This document shows positions 1 through 10,541 of a DNA stretch of 64,000 bases, piece after piece. This DNA comes from Rhynchopus sp. YZ270_cl-10 (Eukaryota > Euglenozoa > Diplonemea > Diplonemida > Diplonemidae). The stretch's first letter is position 1; every line of letters starts with the position of its first letter. Below the pieces are notes generated by a model. That model searched no databases, was not told the DNA's origin, and saw nothing but the letters and a program-made list of their open reading frames with translations. The stretch covers positions 620,001 through 684,000 of the forward strand of contig OZ037902.1 in assembly GCA_964035575.1 (NCBI GenBank), in the 5' to 3' direction. The position numbers were made by a program, and so were the translations under genes.

Positions 1-318
1 GACTATGTCCTTTCAATGCACAAACACCTTAAACAGAACGGTTCATCAAATATTGATTAGACACAAACAAACCGCAAGGTTATTTCCCAAAAAAACTATG
101 TACAGACAGCTAGTAAGAGCCCCCCCCCCCCCCCCCCAAATAAAAAAAGAACTTTTTTTGTGAAAAAAAAGTTGAAAATAAAAATAGATTCGGGTTTAAG
201 AAAAAAAAACACTCTAGAAGGGGGCACAGGATAGCCCCAAAAGAGAAATTAAGGGTAAATGGGAGGACTTACTGATAGCATGCAACTTGAGGGGTGGGGG
301 GCAAGGTAATGCATGCAC

Positions 319-468
319 GACGGACTAGTCAGGGGGACCACGTGTGACCCACTAGTCGTAACGACTAGTACTAAACTAGTAGTGTTACTGATGTAACATT
401 AGTGGTAAAACACTAGTCATTTGGACTGGTAGCACTACTAGTAGTCCAAATGTCCTGACCAGTCCGCC
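319..468. repeat. Fold-back segment rich in ACTAGT palindromes
   Basis: The outer arms CGGACTAGTCAGG (about 321-333) and CCTGACCAGTCCG (about 454-466) pair at 12 of 13 positions. Between them are six or seven ACTAGT or near-ACTAGT palindromes and smaller inverted pairs such as TTTGGACT/AGTCCAAA. No reading frame is present. This may be a small fold-back element or a cluster of sites for a dimeric DNA-binding protein; nothing here decides between them. Confidence 0.55.
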
Positions 469-1823
469 ATGAGGGCACATCTGTATTGATGTGTTGATGT
501 ACACAACGACGTTGCGAGTCTTCCTAAGCCACTGTGCGCAAAATTCACCCAAAAAAACCCACCTTTTTCTTCTATTTTACCTTTTGACCAAGTTGTTCTG
601 GAAAGAAGATTCCAAAAGATAAATGTATTATCTTCACACCAATCTTGCTTTTTTCTTTACAAAGGAATCGGGGTATTCTTGACCCTCATAACTGCACACA
701 TTATCAGCCTTCTCAGGATTATGTACAGATAAAATAACAAGGGTGGCAGGTGCAATCAAAACGCAGCTTACAGATAGAAAACCCCTCTCCTCTCTCGCAT
801 AACACAGTTGTAAGACTCCTACCTACTGAACCACGTCGTCATCCTAAGGTAGACCTGATATTGTGTACATAAGTACATCAATGCCAATCAGATATTTGAT
901 TCATTGACATGCCTCACGCTAAAATAAAGCGCTTTTTTGTACTTTTTTTTTTGTTCTTCTTTTGTACAAAACTGGGGTGACGAGCCTCATGAGAGAGAAA
1001 TAGAAACTTAACACTCATCACACGATAAACCCCATGGGAGAGGTTGTGGTGAAACGCACACACCTCGACCTGTTTGGTGAGGCGTGGCTCTGCAGCGCGG
1101 TTCGTCCCTAGAACCGCGAGTGTGTTCAAAATGCTTTGTTTCTATTTCCTCCTTCATTTCATGAGGTGACAAAAAAAAAATTGAAAGATGGAAAAGCCAT
1201 CTCACAAGAAGGCACAATAGAAACAAAAGGAGAAACGGGTTGGTAGAGAAACCTCATAGCCATCCCCCCCCAAAAAAAAAAAACGCCCTTTTGGGAACAC
1301 AACAGACAAAACTAGAAAAGGATGTAAGATGTCTAAACCTTTCTTGTACTTAGTCACCGAAGGTGAGTCTTTACGTACGTCTTTTAGAATATTGCACATT
1401 TTTTTTAAAAATAAATACTTTATTTGTTATAGTGAAAACGACAGCGACATCAAAATACACAACGGAGAAAACAAAAGGAGTGGTAGTGAAGGGGGGGGAA
1501 ACCAAACAACGTGTAACTGAACAGAATCTCTCAACCACAAGGAAAAAAAAAACCTCCTCCCTTTCTCCCTACTCCCCCTCGTGCGGAAACACCGGGGTGT
1601 GTGGAGGTTGTGGAGGTGGGTTTCCTGATCTCTCCTGCAGGAGAACAAACCAATGATAAAAAAACAAAAAGAAAAAAAAGGGAAAATAGAGAAAAGGTAA
1701 AACTGTTTGAGACTTTTAAGTCTCTCGGACGTCACCTATTATTTTGAGAAAATAACAAGGTTGATTTCTGATTGTGCAAAAGACCTCTTCTGTCTGTGTA
1801 CCTTTAAAAAAAAGTTGCTTGGT

Positions 1824-1886
1824 CACCCGACAGAGCGAAATTGGTAGATGCAAATGCTCTCTGGAGGAAGCAACAGTGCTCCCGCT
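1824..1886 (+). repeat. tRNA-like fragment, divergent copy
   Basis: The segment contains 'AATTGGTAGATGCAAATGC', which resembles the D-arm/A-box region of a tRNA. It is followed by CTCTGGAG and GTGCTCCCGC, loosely matching the copies at 2783-2846 and 32088-32158. No T-arm follows. It is probably a relic of a tRNA-derived repeat and not a working tRNA gene. Confidence 0.2.
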
Positions 1887-1890
1887 AAGG

Positions 1891-2022
1891 AAAAAGCCGG
1901 TCATATATGACCAATAAATAATAAATAAAAAAAGAGGGAAAAAGAGGCCGGTCATATATGACCGGCCTTGGGGTGAGGGTGGTGGCGGGGGTGGGTCTCG
2001 GGACCCCGAGACCACCCCCCGG
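1891..2022. repeat. Cluster of perfect palindromes
   Basis: Two palindromes centred on CATATATG lie about 50 bp apart, the second (about 1946-1967) being perfect over 22 bp. A further inverted pair, GGTCTCGG/CCGAGACC, is at about 1995-2015. All are outside any gene. They may be cruciform-forming sites or dimer binding sites; the sequence does not show which. Confidence 0.5.
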
Positions 2023-2042
2023 TATTTATTTTTGAGAAATGC

Positions 2043-2370
2043 CGCTCATCTCCCAGTCAAATGACGAAGGAAAGGGAAGCATGCAGCCTGGCGAAGGGAA
2101 AAAAGTAGCGTACCGTGCGCCTGCGGCGCTAGCTTGGCATTTTTTCTTAAATGTTGCGTACCGTGGCTTCGCCAAAAACTTGTGGTTTGACAAAATATGA
2201 AAGTAAAATTACCAACGACAGTGCCATTTTATGTCGATATTTCTAGAAATGATGCGTACCGTGGCTTCGCCAGGAGCCTTTGGGTACCATGACCGCCGTT
2301 TATTTTTTGTAAATGTACTGAGGTTACTGATAATTCGTGTGCCACGTTAGTGCCGAACTTCGCAGTTGGA
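2043..2370 (+). repeat. Dispersed repeat D1 (double-hairpin), copy 1
   Basis: D1 has a fixed order: a poly-A/G stretch; GTAGCGTACCGTGCGCC with hairpin GCGCC-GCA-GGCGC; a spacer ending near GCGCAA..TTGAAATGTTG; then GCGTACCGTGGCTTCGCC with hairpin GGC-GAA-GCC; then 'TTTGGGTGCCATGACCGCC' and a tail with GTACTGAGGTTACTGATAA. This copy is on the plus strand and has an extra GGCTTCGCC box at about 2163. About ten more copies lie to the right, in both orientations. No coding capacity is visible. Confidence 0.75.
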
Positions 2371-2553
2371 TAGTAATAATAAGCACTAGCAAAAAAAACT
2401 GCAGGGTATATGGTATAATGTTGCCATAAATAAAAAACGGAAATTTTGAAAACAAATATGACCGACCACCCGGCCTTAGCGGGAGCACTGGGAAGCAAGC
2501 AAAAAAAAAAAAGAAAAATATTGATAAAGATAGATCCCAAGCCTCTCACGCTT

Positions 2554-2634
2554 AGCCACCTTATTTTTAGTGTGGCTTGAAAATACAAAGCCCTCTCGTG
2601 ACAGTGTACCTTGGTATGACCAGTGCACCGAGCA
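2554..2634 (+). repeat. Structured short repeat S1, copy 1 (possible small RNA)
   Basis: S1 starts with a hairpin (here AGCCAC..GTGGCT), then the conserved TTGAAATACAAAGCCCTCT, CGTG, AGTGTACCTTGGTATGACC and a G/C-rich end. The other copies (4143-4217, 12135-12216) keep the hairpin with different arm sequences, which is what an RNA structure would give. The CTTGGTATGA stretch resembles the exon/donor junction of euglenozoan spliced-leader RNAs. The copies differ from each other, so this is a candidate only; a SINE-like repeat is the main alternative. Confidence 0.35.
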
Positions 2635-2782
2635 GACCCCAATGCAGTCCTCCATCCACTTCGCAGAAATAAAAGAGTTGCGTTTTTGTCTGGAACACCT
2701 ACATCACTCCCTTTCTTTCGGATAGACACAAAATATCACACGTGGAAACTGTGATGTATCTATTCACAAAAAAAAGGGGGGG

Positions 2783-2846
2783 TGAAGTAGATAGTGCAAA
2801 TACCTCTGGGACGCAGGCACTGACACTCCGCGGGGTTATCTAACCC
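2783..2846 (+). repeat. tRNA-like short repeat S2, copy
   Basis: The segment GATAGTGCAAA-TACCTC..GGACGCAGGCAC, then TGACACTCCGCGGGGTTA and a short tail, matches 32088-32158 closely. The end resembles a T-arm (GGGTTA..TAACCC). It lacks a clean acceptor stem, so a tRNA-derived repeat is more likely than a functional tRNA. Confidence 0.35.
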
Positions 2847-3196
2847 TTAAAAAAAGGGAGGGGGGGGGAATGGAATTGATAGTGATAAGAAAAGTGGTCG
2901 AAGGAAAGAGAACTTAACCAAAATAGCTAAAATGTACCTCTCGTGTCTTTATAAAGAAAGAGTCTTTAATAATGCATGGGTCACATCTTTTAAAAAAAAC
3001 TTTGTGGGGGGAAAAAGGGAGAAATGAATGGGCTTTTCTTCGAAAGGTGCACCAAAAAAAAAAAAAAAAAAAAAGAGTTGGCATGAGTCTAGCCTCACCT
3101 TTTTTTGCTGTTTTTTTTTTGTTGCTGTTCCTCTGCTTTAGGTAACTTCTCATTTTACTCCTCCTTTTGAGAAAAATTTATCTCAAATTCAAAATA

Positions 3197-3745
3197 TCAA
3201 ACGTGAGATGATGGGAGCACGGAACTTTGAAGCATTGTTGTGAGCAATCCTGGTATTATGACATACTTTTGCTTCCGGGTTTCGACGGTGGTGACGTGGA
3301 CATTTTCCCAAGCGTAGATGAGCTGATGAAATATTAGTGCAGTGATGATAAGCCCTGCGAGCATAAGGATGTGGGTCCACTTCTCCCGGTTGGTGTACTC
3401 TGTCAGCACTTCTTGCAGGCCTCCGTTTCTGAGCCGTAGAATATCCCCTTCTTCGTAACTCCCGTCACCGCCTATTTGGTGTATCAACGTATCTATCAGC
3501 ACCTCACTGTCAAATCGTCCTCTGTCCTCAGTGTCCTCATCTGCGTCGAGGTCTTCCACAGACCCTGTACAGCTGTCTTCTTCATCGTTCCCGCACCCCC
3601 CATCCTCTTCTCCTACGAAGCAGAGAAGTGGCTGCAGCTGTCCGGTTCGTGTCTCTTGACATTCTAGGTCGACCATGTGTTCAATTCCACCCTCATTGTC
3701 GGGTCGCACCGTGCTCACCCCCACAGCTTCCATTGCTGGAGTCAT
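3197..3745 (-). CDS. Single-pass membrane protein, unknown function
   Basis: The reading frame encodes 182 residues. Residues about 25-105 are acidic (many D/E, including DADEDTEDRGRFD). A hydrophobic span WTHILMLAGLIITALIFHQL at about residues 122-141 looks like one transmembrane helix, with a short basic stretch (ETRKQK) after it. There is no N-terminal signal peptide, so the acidic part is probably cytosolic if the protein is tail-anchored in type. Two starts are possible: the first ATG at 3745, or the one at 3733, which lies 2 bases after a pyrimidine-rich run ending ACTCCAG and could follow a splice acceptor. No family was recognised. Confidence 0.55.
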   Translation of the reverse strand: MTPAMEAVGVSTVRPDNEGGIEHMVDLECQETRTGQLQPLLCFVGEEDGGCGNDEEDSCTGSVEDLDADEDTEDRGRFDSEVLIDTLIHQIGGDGSYEEGDILRLRNGGLQEVLTEYTNREKWTHILMLAGLIITALIFHQLIYAWENVHVTTVETRKQKYVIIPGLLTTMLQSSVLPSSHV

Positions 3746-4142
3746 ATGTGGGGGGAAATCAAAGGCGTTTTTATTGGATGAATATTGCTTAAAAAAAGCG
3801 GGAATTTCAAGAAAAAAAGGTCCAAAGCAATATGCTCTGTCAAGAGTTGCACGTCAGTAAACGCAAACTCTATAGGTCTAAAGGGGGTGGGAGGGGAGGG
3901 GGTTGGGGGGGAGGGAGATTGTGTATGGGACAAGGTGTTGTGTCCCCCTCGATAAGAGGCTGTGTGAAGGGGAGGGGTAGGTGCCGAGAGGGAGATGGGG
4001 TGTATGGAGATGAGGTGTATGGAGAACAGTGCAGTTTAAAAAAATGATTCTTTTTTGAAAAAATGGATGTGTATGGGAGAGGGGTGTGGGTGGGACTGGA
4101 CGTCGAGCAGGATAGGATAAAGGGGGGGTACCTGTGCAGTGT

Positions 4143-4217
4143 ATCAAACAAAGAACGTTGATTTGAAATACAAAGCCCTCTCGTGTAGTGTACCTTGTAT
4201 GACCGGTACACCGGGGT
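4143..4217 (+). repeat. Structured short repeat S1, copy 2
   Basis: The leading hairpin here is ATCAA..TTGAT, then TTTGAAATACAAAGCCCTCT, CGTG and AGTGTACCTTGTATGACC. In this copy GTGTACC also pairs with GGTACAC further on, making a second hairpin. The hairpin arms differ from copies 1 and 3 but still pair. Confidence 0.35.
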
Positions 4218-4342
4218 GGATCCCAACCAAGTAGTCCTACATTCAGAGTAGCCTCGCCACCGTGCACAGAGAGGGTAGAGACCCAAGCTGTGATGAGATT
4301 GTTTTGACAAAAAAAAGCAAAGAAGACGAAAAAGGCGCACAC

Positions 4343-4421
4343 ATTTGTGGTGTGGCTGAATGGGGGGCGCAAAAAAAATGCGCAAAAAGTGCGAATCAGC
4401 CCCTTCAGCCACACCAATTTG
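4343..4421. mobile_element. 69-bp miniature inverted-repeat element (MITE-1)
   Basis: The element TGGTGTGGCTGAA...TTCAGCCACACCA (about 4348-4416) has terminal inverted repeats of about 17 bp and is flanked on both sides by ATTTG (4343-4347 and 4417-4421), a likely 5-bp target duplication. A longer relative with the same ends is at 41237-41497. No transposase is encoded, so mobilisation would need an enzyme supplied in trans. Confidence 0.7.
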
Positions 4422-4429
4422 TGTGGAAT

Positions 4430-5376
4430 TGTTACAAAGTGTACAAAAAAAATGTAAACGACGAAAAGAAAATATGACGTTGACAAATGTCACAAATGCC
4501 AGTCTGTTATTGAAGGCTGAGACCTCTGAAAACAGTGGGGGGAAAACAGAGTGAGGAAAAATGGGCAATTTGGTACGAATTCGTAACGTCATCCCACACC
4601 AAAATAAATGAAAACTTGAAAAGATGAAGAAAAAAGAAGAAGAAAAAACACAAGGATATTCTGCCCTTGAAACGCAGGGCACAGCTCAACGCTCGAAGGG
4701 CAAGCGGGGCTGTCGTTGAACGAGGACACGGAAGACAATGAGAAGGCCGAGGTCTACACGTATCACACATGAAGAGAAGTTCGTAAGGTGCACCTACGCC
4801 CCCTCGTTAGCCACCCTTGATCACAATCGTGATCACAGTGACTGAAAACCAAAAAAATAAAGACCCCCTCCCCTTGTCAGGCAGATGGACAAGTCCTGTT
4901 CAGGATGTCCTTCTCCCCAACTCTGTTGCTTCTGTTACGGCAGGGAACAGCCATTGTTAAATGGTGTTTCAACGCCGTGCTGGCTTTTTACAAGAAAACT
5001 AAACACCCGACGGAACGTGGCTGGGGAGCTCACACCATACAGTAAATTTTTGTGGTGAATTCACATTCTTTTTCTGCCGCGCCTCTTGCACCACTGCCAC
5101 CTTGCCTACCACCTTCCCAAGACACTGACTGCAGTATTCCTTTTCATTGATAATCTGTTCGGGTGCCTCCACCATTCATACAGTCTTCACTATTGTGGCG
5201 GATGCGGAATGACCAAATTCGGCGCAATCGGCGACGACCTGTGAGAGAAAAAAAATTGAGTAAAAACAGTAAATCCACCTTCATACAGACCAATCCAACC
5301 TGGGGGCAAAAACCCCACCAATTTCACCCCCCAACACTTCTTCCCCCACCCAACCCAACGTATATCTCTACGACAT
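4430..5376. other. Non-coding stretch
   Basis: No coding exon was recognised between the MITE and the end of the sirtuin gene. Short reading frames on both strands are broken and lack domain-like composition. Confidence 0.5.
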
Positions 5377-8300
5377 CTATATTTTATTCAATCCAAACCC
5401 ATACTCTATGCCCTCTAACCCTGTCATGACTGGAGTCCCTAGCGGAGGCAGCACTGGTGTCGATAGCAGATCGTGCGAATTGGGCGACGGCAGGAAGGTT
5501 GACTCGCCTTGGAACTGCGGGGAGAGGGTGGTGGCGATGGAGGGACTGGTCTCTGGGGATAGCACCATGGGCTCGTCGAAGAGCATTTCATCTGCAAAGC
5601 GCACACGTCTGTGGGTGACAAAGGTAGATCCAGAGGGGGCTGATACAGGCTTTACGCTGTTTGGTGAGTGATTCCCACCCCCACCACCACCCGCTTTATG
5701 CACATTCACCGCAGAAGCACTTCGCTTAGCCCCCTGCGGAGCCGACCGTGGCGCAGAAATAATAGTCTTATTCAAATCCCCTGCTCCAATCCCCCTCAAC
5801 GCACCACAAGGTGGTCGTTTCTCCCGTTTCTTCGGACTTTCATGGACAGTTTGATTTGATACTGCGGAAGGAAAGGCACGTTTTGGGACCCCCCGGTTCC
5901 CCCCCCGTTGATTTGCCTTAAGCGGTGTAGGAAAGAAGTCTGCCTGGCTTGCGATGGTGGTGGATTTTAAGATGCCGTTTTTTTCTTGGGGGCTGGAGAG
6001 GACACAGCGGGATTCGTGGCTGCGGAGGAGGTGGTCGAGTTTGTTGGAGATTCGCTTGGCGAAGGGGAAGGAGGCGGTGTCTTCGCGCACCTTCTTCTCT
6101 AGACCTGCTGCGACACAGAGTTGTAGAATGGCATCTTCAGGGTTGGGTGAATGCAGATGCAGATCACGGTTTGTATCTCCTGTTGCGCTATGACCGTCTC
6201 CACACCCCAGAAACACCCTCGGAATATCCTCCTTAACATCTTGTAGTAAGGTTTTTGCAGTAGATAACACATTCGCCCCGGTTGGTGCGGTTCGTTTCCC
6301 CTTTGGGGCAGGTTTCTTGCTGCCGTTACTCCCTTTGCTTGACGCGCTTTTCTTTGATGCGAGAGTATCCGATGAATTCTCTCGTAGTGGAGATTTCTCG
6401 TCTGGAGTTGACCATTCTGTGGGGAGAACACCACCGGAAAGTCCTATCCCTATTATACAGTCACATGCTTCCAGATCGGAGGAAACTAATGAAGTGTGTG
6501 GAACCCTCCGTGAAGCGCCGGAGAACACTACATCAGGTTTGATCAGACCTTTGCAGGGTTTGAAAGAGCACGTCGGACGCTGATTTTTTTGAAGTTTTTC
6601 CTTCATAAAGGTCGCCATATGCTCCTTCCCGCACTCTATACACCGTGCAGACCCAAACGTTCCTCCCAACTCTATCACCTTAGATCGAGGACACCCTGCA
6701 GTTCTCTCCAACCCATCGATATTCGTAGTATAAACCCGAAGCAAAACCCCCGCTTCATTTAATAACCGGGTAAATATATGAGATAAAAGGGGGCGGCACG
6801 TTGCGTAGGTTGGAGAAGAGGAAGCGGGAGCTGAAGAGGCCGTAGATGACGGCCAACAATTCCTCCAAATTTCACATAAAAGACCAGGGTTGCGACGGTA
6901 TACCGATTCGTTGAAGGCATCGCGAAGAGACGCTAAACCTTCGTCTCTGAGCGCTGCATAGAGGCCTCCCAGGAGAGGTTCGCAAAAATAGGAGACATAG
7001 TGATTGTGAAGAACTACCCGCAAATCTGCGGCCGCAGCTGCCACTGTTGCCTCATCATCATCAGGGTCCGATGCCACTTCACAAACCCCTCCATTCACAT
7101 CCCCCGATGCCCCTGCAGTCAACCCTTCCGTCACCGCCTCCTGAGATTCAAATCTCATTACCCTCCACCTCTGCAACCTTTTCTCCATTTCCAATGAAAA
7201 TGGCAAAGAGATCGACGCAGGTGGTGTAGGTGGTGGAGCCTTCGCAGGTGGAGGAGGAGGAGGAGGAGGTGGAGGAGAATTTGATGTTCGCTTCTTGTCG
7301 AGAGTTTTAGAATTGTCGGGGAGAGGAGGAAGTGAGGCGTAGGGTCCCATTAAGAGAATGATATTCTGATAGGATCCGGATCGGAATTTTGCGGCAAAAA
7401 GTTCGACGGAAGGTGTCGCACCGTTGAATGCTCGGTATGCTGATTCCAACCCCATTTCTTCCAAATCTTCACGAAGCAGCTCATCATCCGTTTTGGAGAG
7501 AATTGTGGATATTTCTGAGCAAATTCCTCCTTGGTTGGACCAGCCCCCTTCCTCCTCCTCCTCTTCCCCTTCCCATTCTGCTTCCACCTCTACGACCTCA
7601 AACGGAACGGCAAGCTCCCCGGAAGCATTGTGATAAGAAACATTCTCATAGTCCGACGCACTCCTCTGATTCACACTAATCTGTGACATTTCCTCAAAAT
7701 GGGATCCATTTTCGTGCTCCCCCTCCCCCCCCCTCCTCTGGACACGCCACTTCTATCATTGGAGAACACATAGCTGAAGGAACAGTCTGTGGAGAAGAAT
7801 CACTCCCAATCACACCCTGCGGAATCGTTGCAATAAAAGGGGTCAATGAGGTTAACGTCTCCACCTCCCCACCACCCTCCCCTAGAGGCAGTTCCAATGG
7901 AGACGGCCCGCCTTTCTCCGTAAACCCCCCTGTTGTCTTCCCACGCAACGGAGTGCCAGAATACCGTCCATTCTCCTTTCGACGACGCACCCTGCTGTTG
8001 CCATCTTCTTCCTCCGAACTCCCTTCAGGTTCGGAAACCTTACCTTGTTTGGAAACCTTTTTCCTCCGTTTTGGAGTATGTGTAGGAGCAGATGGTGTTG
8101 CGTTAGTATTATCACCATAATACCCATTGTCGGTAGCCTCCTGTGGAGCATCTAAACGGGGAGCGTTGGTTAGTTCAGGATCCATCAAACGCAGTTCTTC
8201 TATCGGAAGCGAAAGCCGCTTCCGCAAACGAGAAGGAGATGACAACGACAACGTATTAATATCAGGAGGTTCGGGCTCCGGGGAGTTCCCATTTGAGACA

Positions 8301-8674
8301 ATAGAGGCCCGTTTGACCTGCCCAAAAGATGCCCCAACAGGAAGAGGAGGAGGTGGTGGTGGTGTAGGCAATGGAATTTCTCTCCTCCGGTGCTGTCGGT
8401 GCCGTTTTCTGCGTTTGGAGGGAGGGCGCTGTGAGGGTGGGGGTTCTGTGTCTTGGAGCTCTTCAGAGCAGGTGTGGGGGGTGTTGGCGGTGGGGCTGGG
8501 ACTTCCTGCGCAAGGTATTGAGGGTAGAATGTTCTCATCGAATGTCTGTCGTCTGCTCAGTTGGTCCAAAGGGGCAGGTGGTTGTGCAAGTGAATTGAGT
8601 CTCCCCTCCTCAAACAAAACCTGATCACCTAAATCAATAACAGCACTCACATCAGTCATCCCATCAGGTTCCAT
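5377..8674 (-). CDS. Degenerate sirtuin (Sir2-like) protein, probably two exons
   Basis: Two adjacent frames, 8674-7694 (disordered, basic, with KRRKRHRQHRRR) and 7689-5377, are separated by only 4 bases, too little for separate genes. A 70-nt intron at 7681-7750 (GTGGCG...GTCACAG) would join them in phase 0 into about 1,075 residues, but its donor is poor. The second part is Sir2-like. Numbering from its ATG at 7689, it has IILLMGPYAS..LPPLPD at about 111-125 where NAD-binding GAGxSxxxGIPDFR is expected, YTTNIDGLERTAG at about 320, a four-Cys zinc site (CIEC..CSFKPC) at about 346-374, and KPDVVFSGA at about 380. The catalytic His-Gly after the NID motif reads 'ELGGTF', so the His is replaced by Gly. 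A Pro-rich insert follows the first motif. Deacylase activity is doubtful; a structural or NAD-sensing role is inference. Confidence 0.7.
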
Positions 8675-9076
8675 TTCTTTGGTGTGAGAGGGAGAGAGAG
8701 AGAGGGAGAGAGAGAGAGGGAGAGTCCTCAAAGAAAATGTATTTTGAACATTTTTTGAAAGAGATGGATGGAAATGTGTGTCTGTTGGTGGGGAGGTTGG
8801 GGAGGAGGGGAGGGGAGGGGGAAAGGTGTGGCAGAAAGGGGGGGTGAGGGAGGGGGGTTGTGCAATATTTTTTTTTGTTTTGCTAGTGTAAATGCAAAAA
8901 GGTGCCGCGGTTGGGCAGATATGTTGAATAATGAAGGTTTGGTAGTGCGATTTAAATACACCCTCAGGTCAGGGGGTTTGGGTACTTAAAATCTAAACGA
9001 ACAAACAAAAAAAGCATCGACAAAACGAACCAGGGGGTTTATTTTTGCTTTGCCCTTTTTGTTGCTGTTGTTGTTT
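8675..9076. other. Intergenic spacer with CT- and CCT-rich runs (minus strand)
   Basis: Minus-strand pyrimidine runs (CTCTCC repeats at about 8690-8720 and a C/T-rich stretch at 8785-8860) precede the sirtuin start and could serve as a splice-acceptor region. No exon was recognised. Confidence 0.4.
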
Positions 9077-9619
9077 TCAGCCCCTGATACGGTGTTTGCT
9101 CATTAGCGACTCGACCGACCGGAGCTGTCTGTTGCTCAGCCACAACTGGTAACAGTGGTGCATGAGGGCTTGGTTCCTTTCGACGCTTATTGTGATGCAG
9201 AGGGGTGGCACCTGCACTTGCACAGGCATATCTCCGTGCCCATCACCACTGCTGCTCTCTTCTGGATAGACCGCAAGGCTGAAGAGCGGGCTGCCCTCTG
9301 GGAAGCACGCCCCCACCAACCATGTGTGGATCCTGTACAGCGCTTCTTCCGAGAGCGACGGTACCCACGGTGGGATCACGTTGAGGCACCCGGGCGCCCA
9401 CTGGCTTTCATGTAACACTGTGGTGTCGTTGCACCAGAGCGCCTTGCTTCTGCCACAGGGGCCCACAGTCAGCTTCTCCAGCATGCCCACCCCACCTTGG
9501 GTGTCTGCTGTGGGCTGCGATGCCTCACACGCTTGACCACCATTCTGCAAAGAAATCGACTTCAGCAGACTCTGAAGCCTCTCTTCCGTCCCCAACAGCA
9601 TCTCCGATACGCAGACCAT
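9077..9619 (-). CDS. Small protein of unknown function (180 residues)
   Basis: The ATG at 9619 is chosen because it lies 15 bases after a long pyrimidine run ending CCCCCATCACAG (AG at 9635-9636), a typical acceptor. The frame also runs on upstream without an ATG. The protein has no signal peptide, membrane span or obvious repeat. It has a short helical N-terminus (LLGTEERLQSLLKSISL), scattered cysteines, a Trp-rich middle and a C-terminal helix ending SLMSKHRIRG. No family was recognised. Coding status rests on the open frame, the acceptor and codon-like composition. Confidence 0.5.
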   Translation of the reverse strand: MVCVSEMLLGTEERLQSLLKSISLQNGGQACEASQPTADTQGGVGMLEKLTVGPCGRSKALWCNDTTVLHESQWAPGCLNVIPPWVPSLSEEALYRIHTWLVGACFPEGSPLFSLAVYPEESSSGDGHGDMPVQVQVPPLCITISVERNQALMHHCYQLWLSNRQLRSVESLMSKHRIRG

Positions 9620-9633
9620 CGTGTTGCTGGGGT

Positions 9634-9665
9634 GCTGTGATGGGGGTGAAGGGAAAGAGGTCAAA
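9634..9665 (-). promoter_or_regulatory. Candidate splice acceptor for the 9.1-9.6 kb gene
   Basis: On the minus strand a C/T-rich run of about 25 bases ends in CACAG, 15 bases before the chosen ATG. Since no upstream exon is apparent, this would fit a trans-splice acceptor; a cis intron acceptor cannot be excluded. Confidence 0.4.
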
Positions 9666-9669
9666 TGTG

Positions 9670-10541
9670 CCACACTTCAGAGATTTTACTGCAGACTATA
9701 TTGAGTGGTTAAACACGAACCAACACACTTTGCAAACATCATTATTGATGCTCTGACTTAATGGGTATGCAGGAAATTTGGAAGAGCACATGGTGTTTAC
9801 GAATTGCATGCGGTGTGACTACATGACCCTGCACTGCTGTCATAGTTCTGTATCGAGATATGGGAGAATGGAATGTAGGAAATGAAATGGGTATTGAGCA
9901 TCGCAATGGGAATCAGGATCAGCAGTGAAAGGGGAAAAGGATGGGTGGGATTGGTTCGTTTAATATGCTGTGTTCCTATTTTTTTTCGCATCAATGTTTA
10001 TCTGAGTTTTCAAATCCCAAAAGGTTAGCTCCCACTCAAATACCTGAGCGTGGCTTGGGGTGTGTTGGGATTGCTACAGTGCTTGTAGATGCAAAGAATT
10101 GGGACAAAAAAAATCTATATAGGGCTGACACACCTCTAACTTTCTATCTATTGAGAATGGTGAGTCATCAAAGGGGGGAAAAGAAGGGGGGAAAGAGCAA
10201 CACAAGAGTGAATACACATAATCAATGGGGAAACTCTTCCGTGTAGGAATCATCCCCACAAAATAAAACTAGACAAATATCATCCGCCAACTGATTTTGA
10301 TAACAAAAACATAACAGTGTTTGTTTTCGTTGAACGCAGCCAAATAGGGGTATCTGTTTGGCGCAAAAGGTGAAAGGATTCAAGGGGAAATACTGTTATT
10401 ACAAGATCTGAACGTTGACTTTCTTTTGTCTAGTTTCTTAATATACGACGTGGGAACAAAAAAAAAAAACTGCTGATTGCAACTAAATCCCAACCACCAC
10501 TACTCCACACCCACTCACACCAATAAACCTCCCCCCCCTTT
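9670..10541. other. Non-coding spacer
   Basis: No exon, repeat or RNA gene was recognised here. Confidence 0.5.

Larger units (their letters stand above)
1..3196. other. AT-rich non-coding region
   Basis: No reading frame here has a recognisable domain or good coding character. The stretch has a poly-C run near 121-137, several A/T homopolymers, a fold-back of ACTAGT palindromes (319-468), palindromes around 1.9-2.0 kb, one copy of the dispersed hairpin repeat D1 (2043-2370), and copies of two short repeat families described separately. Confidence 0.6.
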
